Below, in pieces: positions 6,046 through 12,328 of a stretch of 12,328 nucleotides of DNA (position 1 is the first letter of the stretch; each line of letters starts with the position of its first letter). The DNA is from an uncultured Micrococcales bacterium (GTDB lineage: Bacteria > Actinomycetota > Actinomycetes > Actinomycetales > Microbacteriaceae): assembly GCA_913056225.1 (NCBI GenBank), contig CAJXMQ010000025.1, forward strand, positions 1-12,328, given 5' to 3'. Under the pieces are notes generated by a model that had not been told where the DNA came from, did not search any database, and was given only the letters and a program-made list of their open reading frames with translations. Made by a program: the position numbers and the translations under genes.

Positions 6046-6800
6046 CTTGCAGCCTTTGTGTAGCGGTCATATCCTTCTGCCTCGAGCCTGTCGGCCAATT
6101 CTGGACCACCCTGCTCGGCAACTTTTCCGTCCACGAACACGTGCACGAAGTCTGGCTTGATGTATTTCAAAATCCGGGTGTAGTGGGTAATCAGCAAAAC
6201 ACCTAGGTCGCTGCCTTCCTTGGCTCTGTTCACTCCCTCAGAAACAACCTTTAGTGCATCCACGTCCAACCCACTGTCGGTTTCATCCAAGACAGCAAAT
6301 TTTGGCTTCATTAGCTCCAGCTGCAGAATCTCGTGTCGCTTCTTCTCTCCACCACTGAAACCTTCATTGACGTTTCGCTCGGTGAAGCTTGAGTCGATCC
6401 TCAAGTTCTCCATTGCTCCTCTTACCTCTCCAACCCACTCACGCAGGGCTGGAGCCTTTCCTGCAATTGCAGTCTTTGCAGTTCTTAGGAAGTTGCTAAC
6501 GCTCACCCCTGGCACCTCTACTGGATACTGCATTGCCAGGAACAGTCCCAAACGAGCTCTCTCGTCTGGACTCATTTCAAGCACGTCCTCGCCATCCAGA
6601 AGAATTTCTCCCTTGGTTACTTCGTATCGGGGGTGCCCTGCAATTGAGTAGGCAAGAGTTGATTTGCCACTTCCGTTTGGACCCATCACTGCGTGGGTTT
6701 CACCGGAGTTGATGACTAGGTCTACACCCTTCAAAATCTCGATGTTGCCGTTATCGGTCGTTACCTCGACGTGTAGGTTTTTGATTTCAAGCTTTGCCAT
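6042..6800 (-). CDS. sufC: Fe-S cluster assembly ATPase SufC
   Basis: The ABC-type ATPase of the SufBCD scaffold, 252 residues. Walker A is GPNGSGKST (40-48), the Q-loop is Gln91 in AMQYPVE, the signature is FSGGEKKRHEI (148-158), Walker B is FAVLDETDSGLD (168-179, Glu173), and the H-loop is His206 in ITHYTR. The 'FSGGEKKR..ILQ' signature and 'LDETDSGLD' are specific to SufC and separate it from transport ATPases. ATP binding by SufC drives the shape change in SufB-SufD that allows cluster assembly. The ATG is 11 bp past the Rieske gene stop, with a modest GAGAG ribosome site. Confidence 0.97.
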   Translation of the reverse strand: MAKLEIKNLHVEVTTDNGNIEILKGVDLVINSGETHAVMGPNGSGKSTLAYSIAGHPRYEVTKGEILLDGEDVLEMSPDERARLGLFLAMQYPVEVPGVSVSNFLRTAKTAIAGKAPALREWVGEVRGAMENLRIDSSFTERNVNEGFSGGEKKRHEILQLELMKPKFAVLDETDSGLDVDALKVVSEGVNRAKEGSDLGVLLITHYTRILKYIKPDFVHVFVDGKVAEQGGPELADRLEAEGYDRYTKAAS

Positions 6801-6811
6801 GTTATTTCTCT

Positions 6812-7126
6812 CTAATCTGTTTCGTATTCCAAATAAATTTCGTCACCCTCGATGATGACCTCGTAAACCGGCACTGGTTCAAATGCTGGTAGCGAAAGTG
6901 GTTTTCCGGTGTTCAGGTCAAATTTCGCGCCGTGCGCCCAGCACTCTATTGTGGAGTCATCCACAAAGCCTTCACTTAGTGAAATATCACCGTGAGAGCA
7001 GTTGTCGCTGATTGCCTTTATCTCTCCACTGGTGGTCTTCACCAGAGCAATAGGAACATCATCAATCTTGATGCGGAGTGCTTTCCCAAGCGGAACATCG
7101 TCCACCTTGCATACCTTTATCGCCAT
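6812..7126 (-). CDS. Rieske-type [2Fe-2S] ferredoxin within the SUF operon
   Basis: A 104-residue soluble Rieske domain. The cluster ligands are C-x-H (Cys43, His45 in CSHGD) and C-x2-H (Cys62, His65 in CWAHG). A second SHGDISLSEG-type stretch and the closing FDLNTGKPLSLPAFEPVPVYEV fit the 'non-heme iron oxygenase ferredoxin subunit' (NirD/HcaC-like) class. No oxygenase gene is nearby. Its place between sufD and sufC, also found in other actinobacterial SUF operons, suggests a role in electron supply to Fe-S assembly or as a cluster carrier; that role is inferred. Its ATG shares one base with the sufD stop (TAATG on the minus strand), and GGAGAAGG precedes it. Confidence 0.9.
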   Translation of the reverse strand: MAIKVCKVDDVPLGKALRIKIDDVPIALVKTTSGEIKAISDNCSHGDISLSEGFVDDSTIECWAHGAKFDLNTGKPLSLPAFEPVPVYEVIIEGDEIYLEYETD

Positions 7127-8274
7127 TACAGAACCTTCTCCAAATCGGCCTCAATGGCGTTGGTTAGCCTGTCCTGAATTTCTTCAACACCGATTTTCTG
7201 AATGATCTCATTCAAAAAGCCTCTTACCACCAGACGTCTCGCAGTTTGTTCATCCAGTCCTCGGCTCTGAAGATAAAACAGCTGCTCGTCATCGAAGCGT
7301 CCACTGGCGCTGGCGTGTCCAGCCCCTTCAATCTTTCCAGTTTCGATTTCCAAGTTTGGAACACTGTCGGCCCTGGCTCCATCAGTCAGCAAAAGGTTTC
7401 GGTTTAGCTCATAGGTGTCAGTTCCTACCCCAGCTTCACGGATCAAAACATCACCAATCCACACCGTGTGCGCTCCCTTGCCCTGCAACGCACCCTTGTA
7501 GGCAACCCTTGAGCGGCAATTAGCTGCGTTGTGATCGATGAATGGCCTGTGCTCGATGAACTGGTGGCTATCGGCTAGATAAACCCCATACATCTCCACG
7601 TTGGACCCTGGCTCACTCAAATCCGCCTGTGGAACAATTCTGATCGCCTCACCCTCCATGGAAACAACGATGTGAGTCAGGGTTGAATCTCGCTTGAGCT
7701 TGGCAAAGTGGTTGCTAACGTGAATTGACTTGGAATCCCAGTCTTGAATCGTAATCAGGGTGAGATTGGAGCCCTCCCCCGTGACAATCTCCACATTTTC
7801 TGCAAGCTTGCCGTGTCCTTGGTGGTCAATTACTAAGGTTGCCTGCGAGTGTGGCTCGGCATTCACAAAGATGTGAGCTGCCTTAGCTGAGTCATCCGCT
7901 GACACCTTCACGTAGTGAGGTTCTGTGCTCTCACCAGTGAGTGTTACTTTTAGTGTCCTGGAGGCGTTTGTCCAAGCGGCTGCAGAAACTCGATCTTCTG
8001 GTTTGCCAGCGGTTCCAACCAAGGATTCTGTTGAATCTATGAATTCGGCAGTTGCTCCGCTGGCAAGCTGCAAACCAAACTGTGACTCTTCCAGCTCTGG
8101 GTATACTGCGTCATCAAGCCCGCTTAGCTTGTCGGTCGGAAAATATTTCCAAACCTCTTCAAACCTTGAAGGTCTCTCGAAGTCCTCGACGGAAGTTGAT
8201 TTAGGCCTAGCGTGCCTGATTTGTATTGGTGCTCCAGCCCCGTGGCTGTGCTCCTCGATTCCATGCTGGGCCAT
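7126..8274 (-). CDS. sufD: Fe-S cluster assembly protein SufD
   Basis: A 382-residue scaffold protein of the SufB/SufD family. The N terminus is helical, with FEEVWKYFPTDKLSG (38-52). The middle is the beta-helix core. The C-terminal helical part contains LLTDGARADSVPNLEIET and SASGRFDDEQLFYLQSRGL (322-340), the hallmark of the family. His320 (GAGHAS) matches the conserved histidine near the SufB-SufD interface where the cluster is thought to form; the cysteine that enterobacterial SufD has two residues before it is Ala318 here. It works in the SufBC2D complex. The ATG overlaps the sufB stop by one base (TAATG on the minus strand), so the two are probably translated together at matched levels. 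Confidence 0.95.
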   Translation of the reverse strand: MAQHGIEEHSHGAGAPIQIRHARPKSTSVEDFERPSRFEEVWKYFPTDKLSGLDDAVYPELEESQFGLQLASGATAEFIDSTESLVGTAGKPEDRVSAAAWTNASRTLKVTLTGESTEPHYVKVSADDSAKAAHIFVNAEPHSQATLVIDHQGHGKLAENVEIVTGEGSNLTLITIQDWDSKSIHVSNHFAKLKRDSTLTHIVVSMEGEAIRIVPQADLSEPGSNVEMYGVYLADSHQFIEHRPFIDHNAANCRSRVAYKGALQGKGAHTVWIGDVLIREAGVGTDTYELNRNLLLTDGARADSVPNLEIETGKIEGAGHASASGRFDDEQLFYLQSRGLDEQTARRLVVRGFLNEIIQKIGVEEIQDRLTNAIEADLEKVL

Positions 8275-9692
8275 TAACCAACGGCTCCTTCCATTTGCAT
8301 TTCGATCAACTTGTTTAGCTCAAGCGCATACTCCATTGGGAGTTCTTTGGCGATTGGCTCAATGAATCCACGAACAATCATGGCCATTGCCTCGTCTTGC
8401 TCAATCCCCCTGCTCTGCAGGTAGAACAGCTGCTCTTCACTTACCTGGCTAACAGTGGCCTCGTGACCCATGGTGACATCGTCTTCCCGAACATCGATAG
8501 CTGGATATGTGTCAGAACGCGAGATTGTGTCAACCAAGAGTGCGTCACACATAACCGTGTTTCGCGAATTCTTGGCACCAGGGTGGATTTTCACTTCACC
8601 TCGGTAACTAGAACGTCCACCGGCTCTAGCAATTGATTTCGAAACAATTGATGAGGAGGTGTTAGGGGCGGCGTGAATCATCTTTGCCCCTGCATCCTGG
8701 TGCTGACCCTCGCCAGCAAAGGCAACACTGAGGGTCTCACCTCTGGCGTGCTCTCCAGCGAGAATGACAGATGGGTATTTCATCGTCACCTTGGACCCAA
8801 TGTTTCCATCAATCCATTCCATGGTTGCACCCTCGTGGGCGATAGCCCTCTTGGTTACCAGGTTATAAACATTGTTTGACCAGTTCTGAATGGTTGTGTA
8901 GCGAACCCTCGCGTTTTTCTTGACGATGATTTCAACTACCGCACTGTGCAAGCTATCCGATTTGTAAATTGGAGCAGTGCAACCCTCGATGTAGTGCACG
9001 TAGCTTCCCTCATCAGCGATGATAAGAGTCCTCTCGAACTGACCCATGTTCTCAGTGTTGATGCGGAAGTATGCCTGCAGTGGGATTTCAACGTGGACTC
9101 CCGGTGGAACATACACGAAGCTTCCACCAGACCAGACTGCTGTGTTCAACGCTGCGAATTTGTTGTCCCCTGCTGGGATCACGGTTCCGAAGTACTCCTT
9201 GAAAATTTCTGGGTGCTCTTTCAAAGCTGTATCGGTGTCCAAGAAGATCACGCCCTGCTCCTCCAGATCCTCGCGAATCTGGTGGTAGACAACCTCTGAC
9301 TCGTACTGAGCCGCCACGCCTGCCACCAGCCTCTGGCGCTCCGCCTCGGGGATACCTAAACGCTCGTAGGTGTTGCGAATATCTTCAGGCAGGTCTTCCC
9401 ATGTTTGAGCCTGCTTCTCGGTCGAGCGAACAAAATACTTGATGTTGTCAAAGTCAATTTCTGATAAGTCAGAACCAAACGAAGGCATTGGCTTTTTGGT
9501 GAAGAAGTTGTAACCCTTGAGACGGAAGTTCTTCATCCACTCATCTTCGTTTTTCCGGTCGGAGATGTCAGTCACGACCTGTTCGTTAATCCCTCTTCGT
9601 GCACTCGCACCGGCTGCGTCACTATCGGACCAGCCAAATTCATACTGTCCGAGTGAGTCCAGTTCGGGACGGTCAATAATTTTTTCTGACAC
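8274..9692 (-). CDS. sufB: Fe-S cluster assembly scaffold SufB
   Basis: The main scaffold of the SUF system, 472 residues and uninterrupted. Landmarks in order: FDNIKYFVRS (81-90), AVWSGGSFVYVPPGVHVEIPLQ (185-206), YIEGCTAP with Cys238, RNTVMCDALLV with the conserved Cys382, and GHEATVSQVSEEQLFYLQSRGI (409-430) with His410 and Glu411. These cysteines and the Glu are the residues proposed to accept sulfur and hold the nascent cluster. Unlike mycobacterial SufB it carries no intein. The start is GTG at 9692, set by AGGAGG six bases upstream. It is the first gene of the operon; the sufR repressor gene often found upstream is absent, and ctaA diverges instead. Confidence 0.97.
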   Translation of the reverse strand: MSEKIIDRPELDSLGQYEFGWSDSDAAGASARRGINEQVVTDISDRKNEDEWMKNFRLKGYNFFTKKPMPSFGSDLSEIDFDNIKYFVRSTEKQAQTWEDLPEDIRNTYERLGIPEAERQRLVAGVAAQYESEVVYHQIREDLEEQGVIFLDTDTALKEHPEIFKEYFGTVIPAGDNKFAALNTAVWSGGSFVYVPPGVHVEIPLQAYFRINTENMGQFERTLIIADEGSYVHYIEGCTAPIYKSDSLHSAVVEIIVKKNARVRYTTIQNWSNNVYNLVTKRAIAHEGATMEWIDGNIGSKVTMKYPSVILAGEHARGETLSVAFAGEGQHQDAGAKMIHAAPNTSSSIVSKSIARAGGRSSYRGEVKIHPGAKNSRNTVMCDALLVDTISRSDTYPAIDVREDDVTMGHEATVSQVSEEQLFYLQSRGIEQDEAMAMIVRGFIEPIAKELPMEYALELNKLIEMQMEGAVG

Positions 9693-9831
9693 TATTCCTC
9701 CTAAATTGCTTCCATATAAATCAACACCACGCTCACTGTTCTATTCCATGAGGAAATAAAACCCACATGTGTCAAAATAGAGAATAGTAGATAACTGTTT
9801 CTAAACAACTAAGGCATACCTAAGGAGAGTC
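9693..9831. promoter_or_regulatory. Divergent sufB / ctaA control region
   Basis: A 139-bp AT-rich spacer that must hold the promoters of the SUF operon and of ctaA. It contains the palindrome CACATGTG (9764-9771) and a TGTTT-CT-AAACA dyad (9796-9807). A minus-strand TTGACA (9775-9770) is present without a good -10 at 16-18 bp. TTATAT on the minus strand (9719-9714) is a possible sufB -10. Strong ribosome sites flank it on both sides (AGGAGG for sufB, TAAGGAG for ctaA). Exact promoters cannot be assigned by eye. Confidence 0.5.
9805..9823 (+). promoter_or_regulatory. Possible partial DtxR/IdeR-like box ahead of ctaA
   Basis: The 19-mer ACAACTAAGGCATACCTAA matches the DtxR/IdeR iron-box consensus (TTAGGTTAGSCTAACCTAA) at about 12 of 19 places. 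Its right half, ACCTAA, is perfect and its left half is poor. It lies 8-27 bp before the ctaA ATG and runs into the ribosome-binding site. The same stretch contains CTAAGG twice, 11 bp apart (9809-9814 and 9820-9825), the second being part of the Shine-Dalgarno. The match could be chance. Confidence 0.2.
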
Positions 9832-10737
9832 ATGAGTCTGGCCCAACAACCAAAGACCAACTTGCTTGACGCTTTATTCGGTCAGGCCAGACTGAAGCTA
9901 TACGGTTGGCTCTCTCTTGCTACTCAAATTGGAATTGTCGTCACAGGTGGAGCAGTTAGGCTGACCGGCAGTGGACTGGGATGTCCAACCTGGCCAAGGT
10001 GCACCGAGGACAGCTATGTTTCAACTCCTGAAATGGGCTTTCACGGAGTTATTGAGTTTGGAAACCGTTTACTCACCTTCGTTTTGCTTATTGTTGCAAT
10101 CTTGACCTTCATAACAGTGCTTCGAGCCCGCAAGCAGAGAAAGGGCTTACTATTGCCCTCCATCGGACTGGGTCTAGGAATTATCCTGCAGGCCGTGATC
10201 GGTGGAATTACGGTGTTAACCGGGCTCAACAGCTGGGTGGTTGGCCTTCACTTCTTGGTGAGTGGGGCACTGATTGCACTTGCGTCCTTATTAGTCTGGA
10301 GAATCTATTCTCCGAAAACGGAGATTGTATCCGAGCTTGGGCATCTAACTCGATGGCCACTCATTGTTACGGGAACACTGGCAATCATTGCCGGAGTGAT
10401 TGTTACCGGAGCCGGTCCGCACGCAGGTGACGCCAACACCCCAAGAAACGGCCTTGACCTTGAAATTTGGCAGCACTACCATTCCTACCCCGCTTATGCG
10501 ATGACTGGACTGATGGCGGTTGCCCTGATTTCCCAGTGGTTGCTTCACAGATCTTTCACTGTGAGTGTCAGAGCGCTAAGTATTGGACTGGCTATCGCCA
10601 TCTCGCAGGCTATTTTGGGAGTGATCCAAGCTAGAACCGGAGTTCCAGCACTTTTGGTTGGGGTTCACATGTTCGGCGCAGCACTGACCTGTTCTGCAAT
10701 TGCATTCCAGGCACTGGCCTTGAAGCGAAGGTATTAG
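9832..10737 (+). CDS. ctaA: Heme A synthase (COX15/CtaA family)
   Basis: A 301-residue protein with about eight membrane segments that oxidises the C8 methyl of heme O to a formyl group, giving heme A for the aa3 oxidase. Near the N terminus is the signature TGGAVRLTGSGLGCPTWP (38-55). It is followed by a Cys pair, C-x5-C (Cys51, Cys57), as in Bacillus-type CtaA. Candidate heme ligands are His71 (FHGVIEF, with the catalytic-type Glu75), His140 (GLHFLVSG), His215 or His217 (WQHYHSYP) and His279 (GVHMFGAA). The ATG follows TAAGGAG closely. It diverges from sufB, is followed without a gap by the photolyase gene, and ctaB, which makes its substrate, lies just beyond on the other strand. Confidence 0.95.
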   Translation: MSLAQQPKTNLLDALFGQARLKLYGWLSLATQIGIVVTGGAVRLTGSGLGCPTWPRCTEDSYVSTPEMGFHGVIEFGNRLLTFVLLIVAILTFITVLRARKQRKGLLLPSIGLGLGIILQAVIGGITVLTGLNSWVVGLHFLVSGALIALASLLVWRIYSPKTEIVSELGHLTRWPLIVTGTLAIIAGVIVTGAGPHAGDANTPRNGLDLEIWQHYHSYPAYAMTGLMAVALISQWLLHRSFTVSVRALSIGLAIAISQAILGVIQARTGVPALLVGVHMFGAALTCSAIAFQALALKRRY

Positions 10738-12060
10738 TTGCAGGCCATTTATTGGTTTCGCAGAGACCGGAGAGTGTCTGATAACGAGGCACTGAGTTTC
10801 GCAAGTGATAAGCAGCTATTGACGGTTTATGTCCACTCGGGTTTCGATGATCAGTCGGCAAATCGCCAGCACTCGTTGCTTGCCTCGCTAAAAAGCTTGG
10901 ATACTCAGCTCCAACAAAAACTGAACATTGTTTCTGGGGACCCCGCGGATCAACTTCTAAGACTGGCTCAGGATCAGGAAATTGACCAGGTGATTGCCAC
11001 TCGTGCCTATGACACCGAAGGAATGATTGAACAGGCCAATGTTGCTGAAGCTTTACACAAAAATTCAATAACTTTGAAACTTGTGGGTAGTTACTACGCC
11101 ATCACTCCTGGTGAAGTGAACAAACCAGACGGAACCGCCTATAAGGTCTATACGCCTTTCTGGAGAGCTTGGAGCGATAAAGAAATACCAAGTCCTTTTC
11201 CAACTCCAGAGTTGAAACTTATAGACCCAGTGATTCGTGACTACCCCACCCCCGCTGGTGAGCCATCAATCAAGATCAAAGCAGGCGAACAATACGCTCT
11301 GCAGACTCTGGGCAGGTTCAAAGAAGTTGTTGATACTTACCCTGAGGCCCGAGACAAAATGGCGGTGAGTGGAACCAGCAAACTCTCCCACGCCCTGTCA
11401 CACGGCGAAATACACCCGAGAACGGTAATCGCGGCAATCGGCTTTGAAAATGAAGTCTTCATTAAAGAGATTTGCTGGCGAGAGTTTTATGCAGATGTAA
11501 TGTTCAGAAACCCACACACTTTGGATGAATACTTCGACAGCCGGTTTGAAAATATGCAATATGACTCGGGCCAGTTAGCGGATGAAAGATTTGAGGCTTG
11601 GAAAAATGGCAACACCGGCTATCCGGTTGTTGATGCAGCGATGCGCCAGCTTAGAGAAACCGGCTGGATGCATAACCGCGCCCGAATGATTACCGCCAGC
11701 TTTTTGATAAAAGACCTTCACCTGGAATGGCAACAAGGAGCGCGTTGGTTTGAATCACAGCTAACTGACTATGACCCCGCGAGCAATTCTCATGGCTGGC
11801 AGTGGACCGCAGGGTGTGGAACTGATGCCTCTCCTTATTTCAGGGTGTTCAACCCAATCCTGCAGGGAAAGAAGTTTGACCCCCAAGGAGATTACATCCG
11901 TCGTTATGTCCCAGAATTGGCTCATTTGGACAGTCACTCAATTCACGAACCCTGGGATGCCATAGATGGATACTCAGGAGGCTATCCAGAAAGGGTTGTT
12001 GATCATGCTGCTGAGCGTGAGGAAACCCTCAGGCGCTACAAAGCCCTAAAGGACAATTAG
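10738..12060 (+). CDS. phr: Deoxyribodipyrimidine photolyase (class I, cryptochrome/photolyase family)
   Basis: A 440-residue flavoprotein that uses blue or near-UV light to split cyclobutane pyrimidine dimers. The N-terminal alpha/beta antenna domain starts YWFRRDRRVSDNEAL (5-19). The C-terminal FAD domain carries EICWREFYADVMFRNP (244-259), GYPVVDAAMRQL (294-305), TGWMHNRARM (308-317) and the core WQWTAGCGTDASPYFRVFNP (354-373). Tryptophans at 310, 331, 354 and 356 include likely members of the electron-transfer chain to FAD. The antenna pigment cannot be told. The start is TTG at 10738, directly after the ctaA stop (TAG then TTG), with GAAGG upstream inside ctaA. This points to co-translation. 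Its 3' end overlaps ctaB by 15 nt tail to tail. A 6-4 photolyase or cryptochrome is less likely given the sequence pattern. Confidence 0.93.
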   Translation: MQAIYWFRRDRRVSDNEALSFASDKQLLTVYVHSGFDDQSANRQHSLLASLKSLDTQLQQKLNIVSGDPADQLLRLAQDQEIDQVIATRAYDTEGMIEQANVAEALHKNSITLKLVGSYYAITPGEVNKPDGTAYKVYTPFWRAWSDKEIPSPFPTPELKLIDPVIRDYPTPAGEPSIKIKAGEQYALQTLGRFKEVVDTYPEARDKMAVSGTSKLSHALSHGEIHPRTVIAAIGFENEVFIKEICWREFYADVMFRNPHTLDEYFDSRFENMQYDSGQLADERFEAWKNGNTGYPVVDAAMRQLRETGWMHNRARMITASFLIKDLHLEWQQGARWFESQLTDYDPASNSHGWQWTAGCGTDASPYFRVFNPILQGKKFDPQGDYIRRYVPELAHLDSHSIHEPWDAIDGYSGGYPERVVDHAAEREETLRRYKALKDN

Positions 12061-12328
12061 AGGATCGACAGCGATTGCTATGAAAAGTAGCGTCAGGTGG
12101 GTGATTGAGCCATGGAACAAACGCATTGGATTTCTAATTTCGCCCTTGATGGCTTGTTTGTATAACAAGTGACTTTCCCAGGTGAACCAGATGCCGGCAA
12201 TGATTGCAACTGAGGAGTAAATCAACCCCATCTCCGCAATTGGAATCAGTAGAAGCGTTGATGCCAGATAGGCGTAAGCGTAGAGAATTATCTGTCGACC
12301 AACGGTTTTGTTGTGAGCGACAACTGGA
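12046..12328 (-). CDS. ctaB: Protoheme IX farnesyltransferase (heme O synthase), C-terminal part
   Basis: The frame is open from the right window edge, so the Met at 12231 is internal. The visible 94 residues begin PVVAHNKTVGRQI and end with RNPMRLFHGSITHLT and the last membrane segment. They contain about three hydrophobic helices. The motif 'PMRLF..SI.YL..LF' is the usual C terminus of CtaB, which transfers a farnesyl group to heme B to make heme O, the substrate of CtaA. The family's active-site aspartate motifs lie outside the window. It converges on the photolyase gene with a 15-nt overlap (12046-12060). The heme A pair ctaA/ctaB is therefore split here by one gene on the ctaA side. Confidence 0.92.
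   Translation of the reverse strand, partial: PVVAHNKTVGRQIILYAYAYLASTLLLIPIAEMGLIYSSVAIIAGIWFTWESHLLYKQAIKGEIRNPMRLFHGSITHLTLLFIAIAVDPLIVL

Noticed and set aside
8946..9299. An overlapping plus-strand gene of 117 residues opposite sufB
   Set aside because: It lies wholly opposite highly conserved SufB codons, has no ribosome site and no recognisable protein pattern, so it is a shadow frame.
8274..9692. An intein in SufB, as in mycobacteria
   Set aside because: SufB is continuous at normal length, with the regions around Cys238 and Cys382 uninterrupted.
9753..9775. A full sigma-70 promoter for sufB from the minus-strand TTGACA
   Set aside because: No acceptable -10 lies 16-18 bp downstream; the nearest TA-rich stretches are 10 or 26 bp away.
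12018..12031. An intrinsic terminator of ctaB at TGAGG-AAAC-CCTCA inside phr
   Set aside because: The 5-bp stem is real, but no T-run follows it on the minus strand and the spacing is loose.
12046..12231. A free-standing 61-residue membrane protein on the minus strand
   Set aside because: The frame continues to the right edge and the sequence is the C terminus of CtaB.
1..12328. CRISPR arrays, tRNA or rRNA genes, insertion sequences, phage or toxin-antitoxin genes
   Set aside because: I saw no regular repeats, cloverleaf-type sequence, transposase, integrase or toxin-like frame; the window is core metabolism.

Overview
The window looks like chromosomal core DNA from a low-to-moderate GC actinobacterium, most likely a small-genome member of the Microbacteriaceae such as the freshwater or marine Luna / Rhodoluna / Aquiluna type. 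This is an inference. It rests on an InhA-like FabI directly downstream of FabG, a DUF3099 membrane protein next to SURF1, the order sufB-sufD-Rieske ferredoxin-sufC-sufT, and ctaA/ctaB beside the SUF operon. Dense packing, many GTG/TTG starts and roughly balanced base composition also fit. I see no tRNA, rRNA, CRISPR array, insertion sequence or phage gene, and no gene-free stretch longer than 300 bases.

Layout. Positions 1-508 hold the 3' part of a DnaQ-like (DEDDh) exonuclease on the plus strand. It converges on rpmE2 (ribosomal protein L31, zinc-free type B), which lies downstream of an orphan ABC ATPase (both minus). The ATPase diverges from serB (phosphoserine phosphatase, plus). serB converges on the fatty-acid pair fabG-fabI (minus). 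fabG diverges from a tightly packed plus-strand run: a DUF3099 membrane protein, a 63-residue Cys/His protein, SURF1 and bioY. bioY converges on the SUF iron-sulfur assembly operon, which reads on the minus strand as sufB, sufD, Rieske ferredoxin, sufC, sufT. sufB diverges across 139 bp from ctaA (heme A synthase, plus). A DNA photolyase gene follows ctaA with no gap. The photolyase gene converges on and overlaps ctaB (heme O synthase, minus), which runs off the right edge.

How the genes work together. Much of the window serves cofactor supply for aerobic respiration: CtaB makes heme O, CtaA turns it into heme A, SURF1 helps insert it into the aa3 oxidase, and SufBCD/SufT build and traffic Fe-S clusters. 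FabG and FabI run two reductive steps of fatty-acid elongation. BioY imports biotin, a cofactor for acyl-CoA carboxylases. SerB completes serine synthesis. The photolyase suits a sunlit habitat.

I found no convincing undescribed multi-gene system. The points most worth a second look are: all four convergent gene pairs interlock at their stop codons; a probable intrinsic terminator of rpmE2 lies antisense inside the neighbouring exonuclease gene; a small Cys/His protein is wedged between DUF3099 and SURF1; the SUF operon has no local sufS, sufU or sufR; photolyase sits between ctaA and ctaB; and the sufB/ctaA spacer holds possible operators, including a partial DtxR/IdeR-like box.
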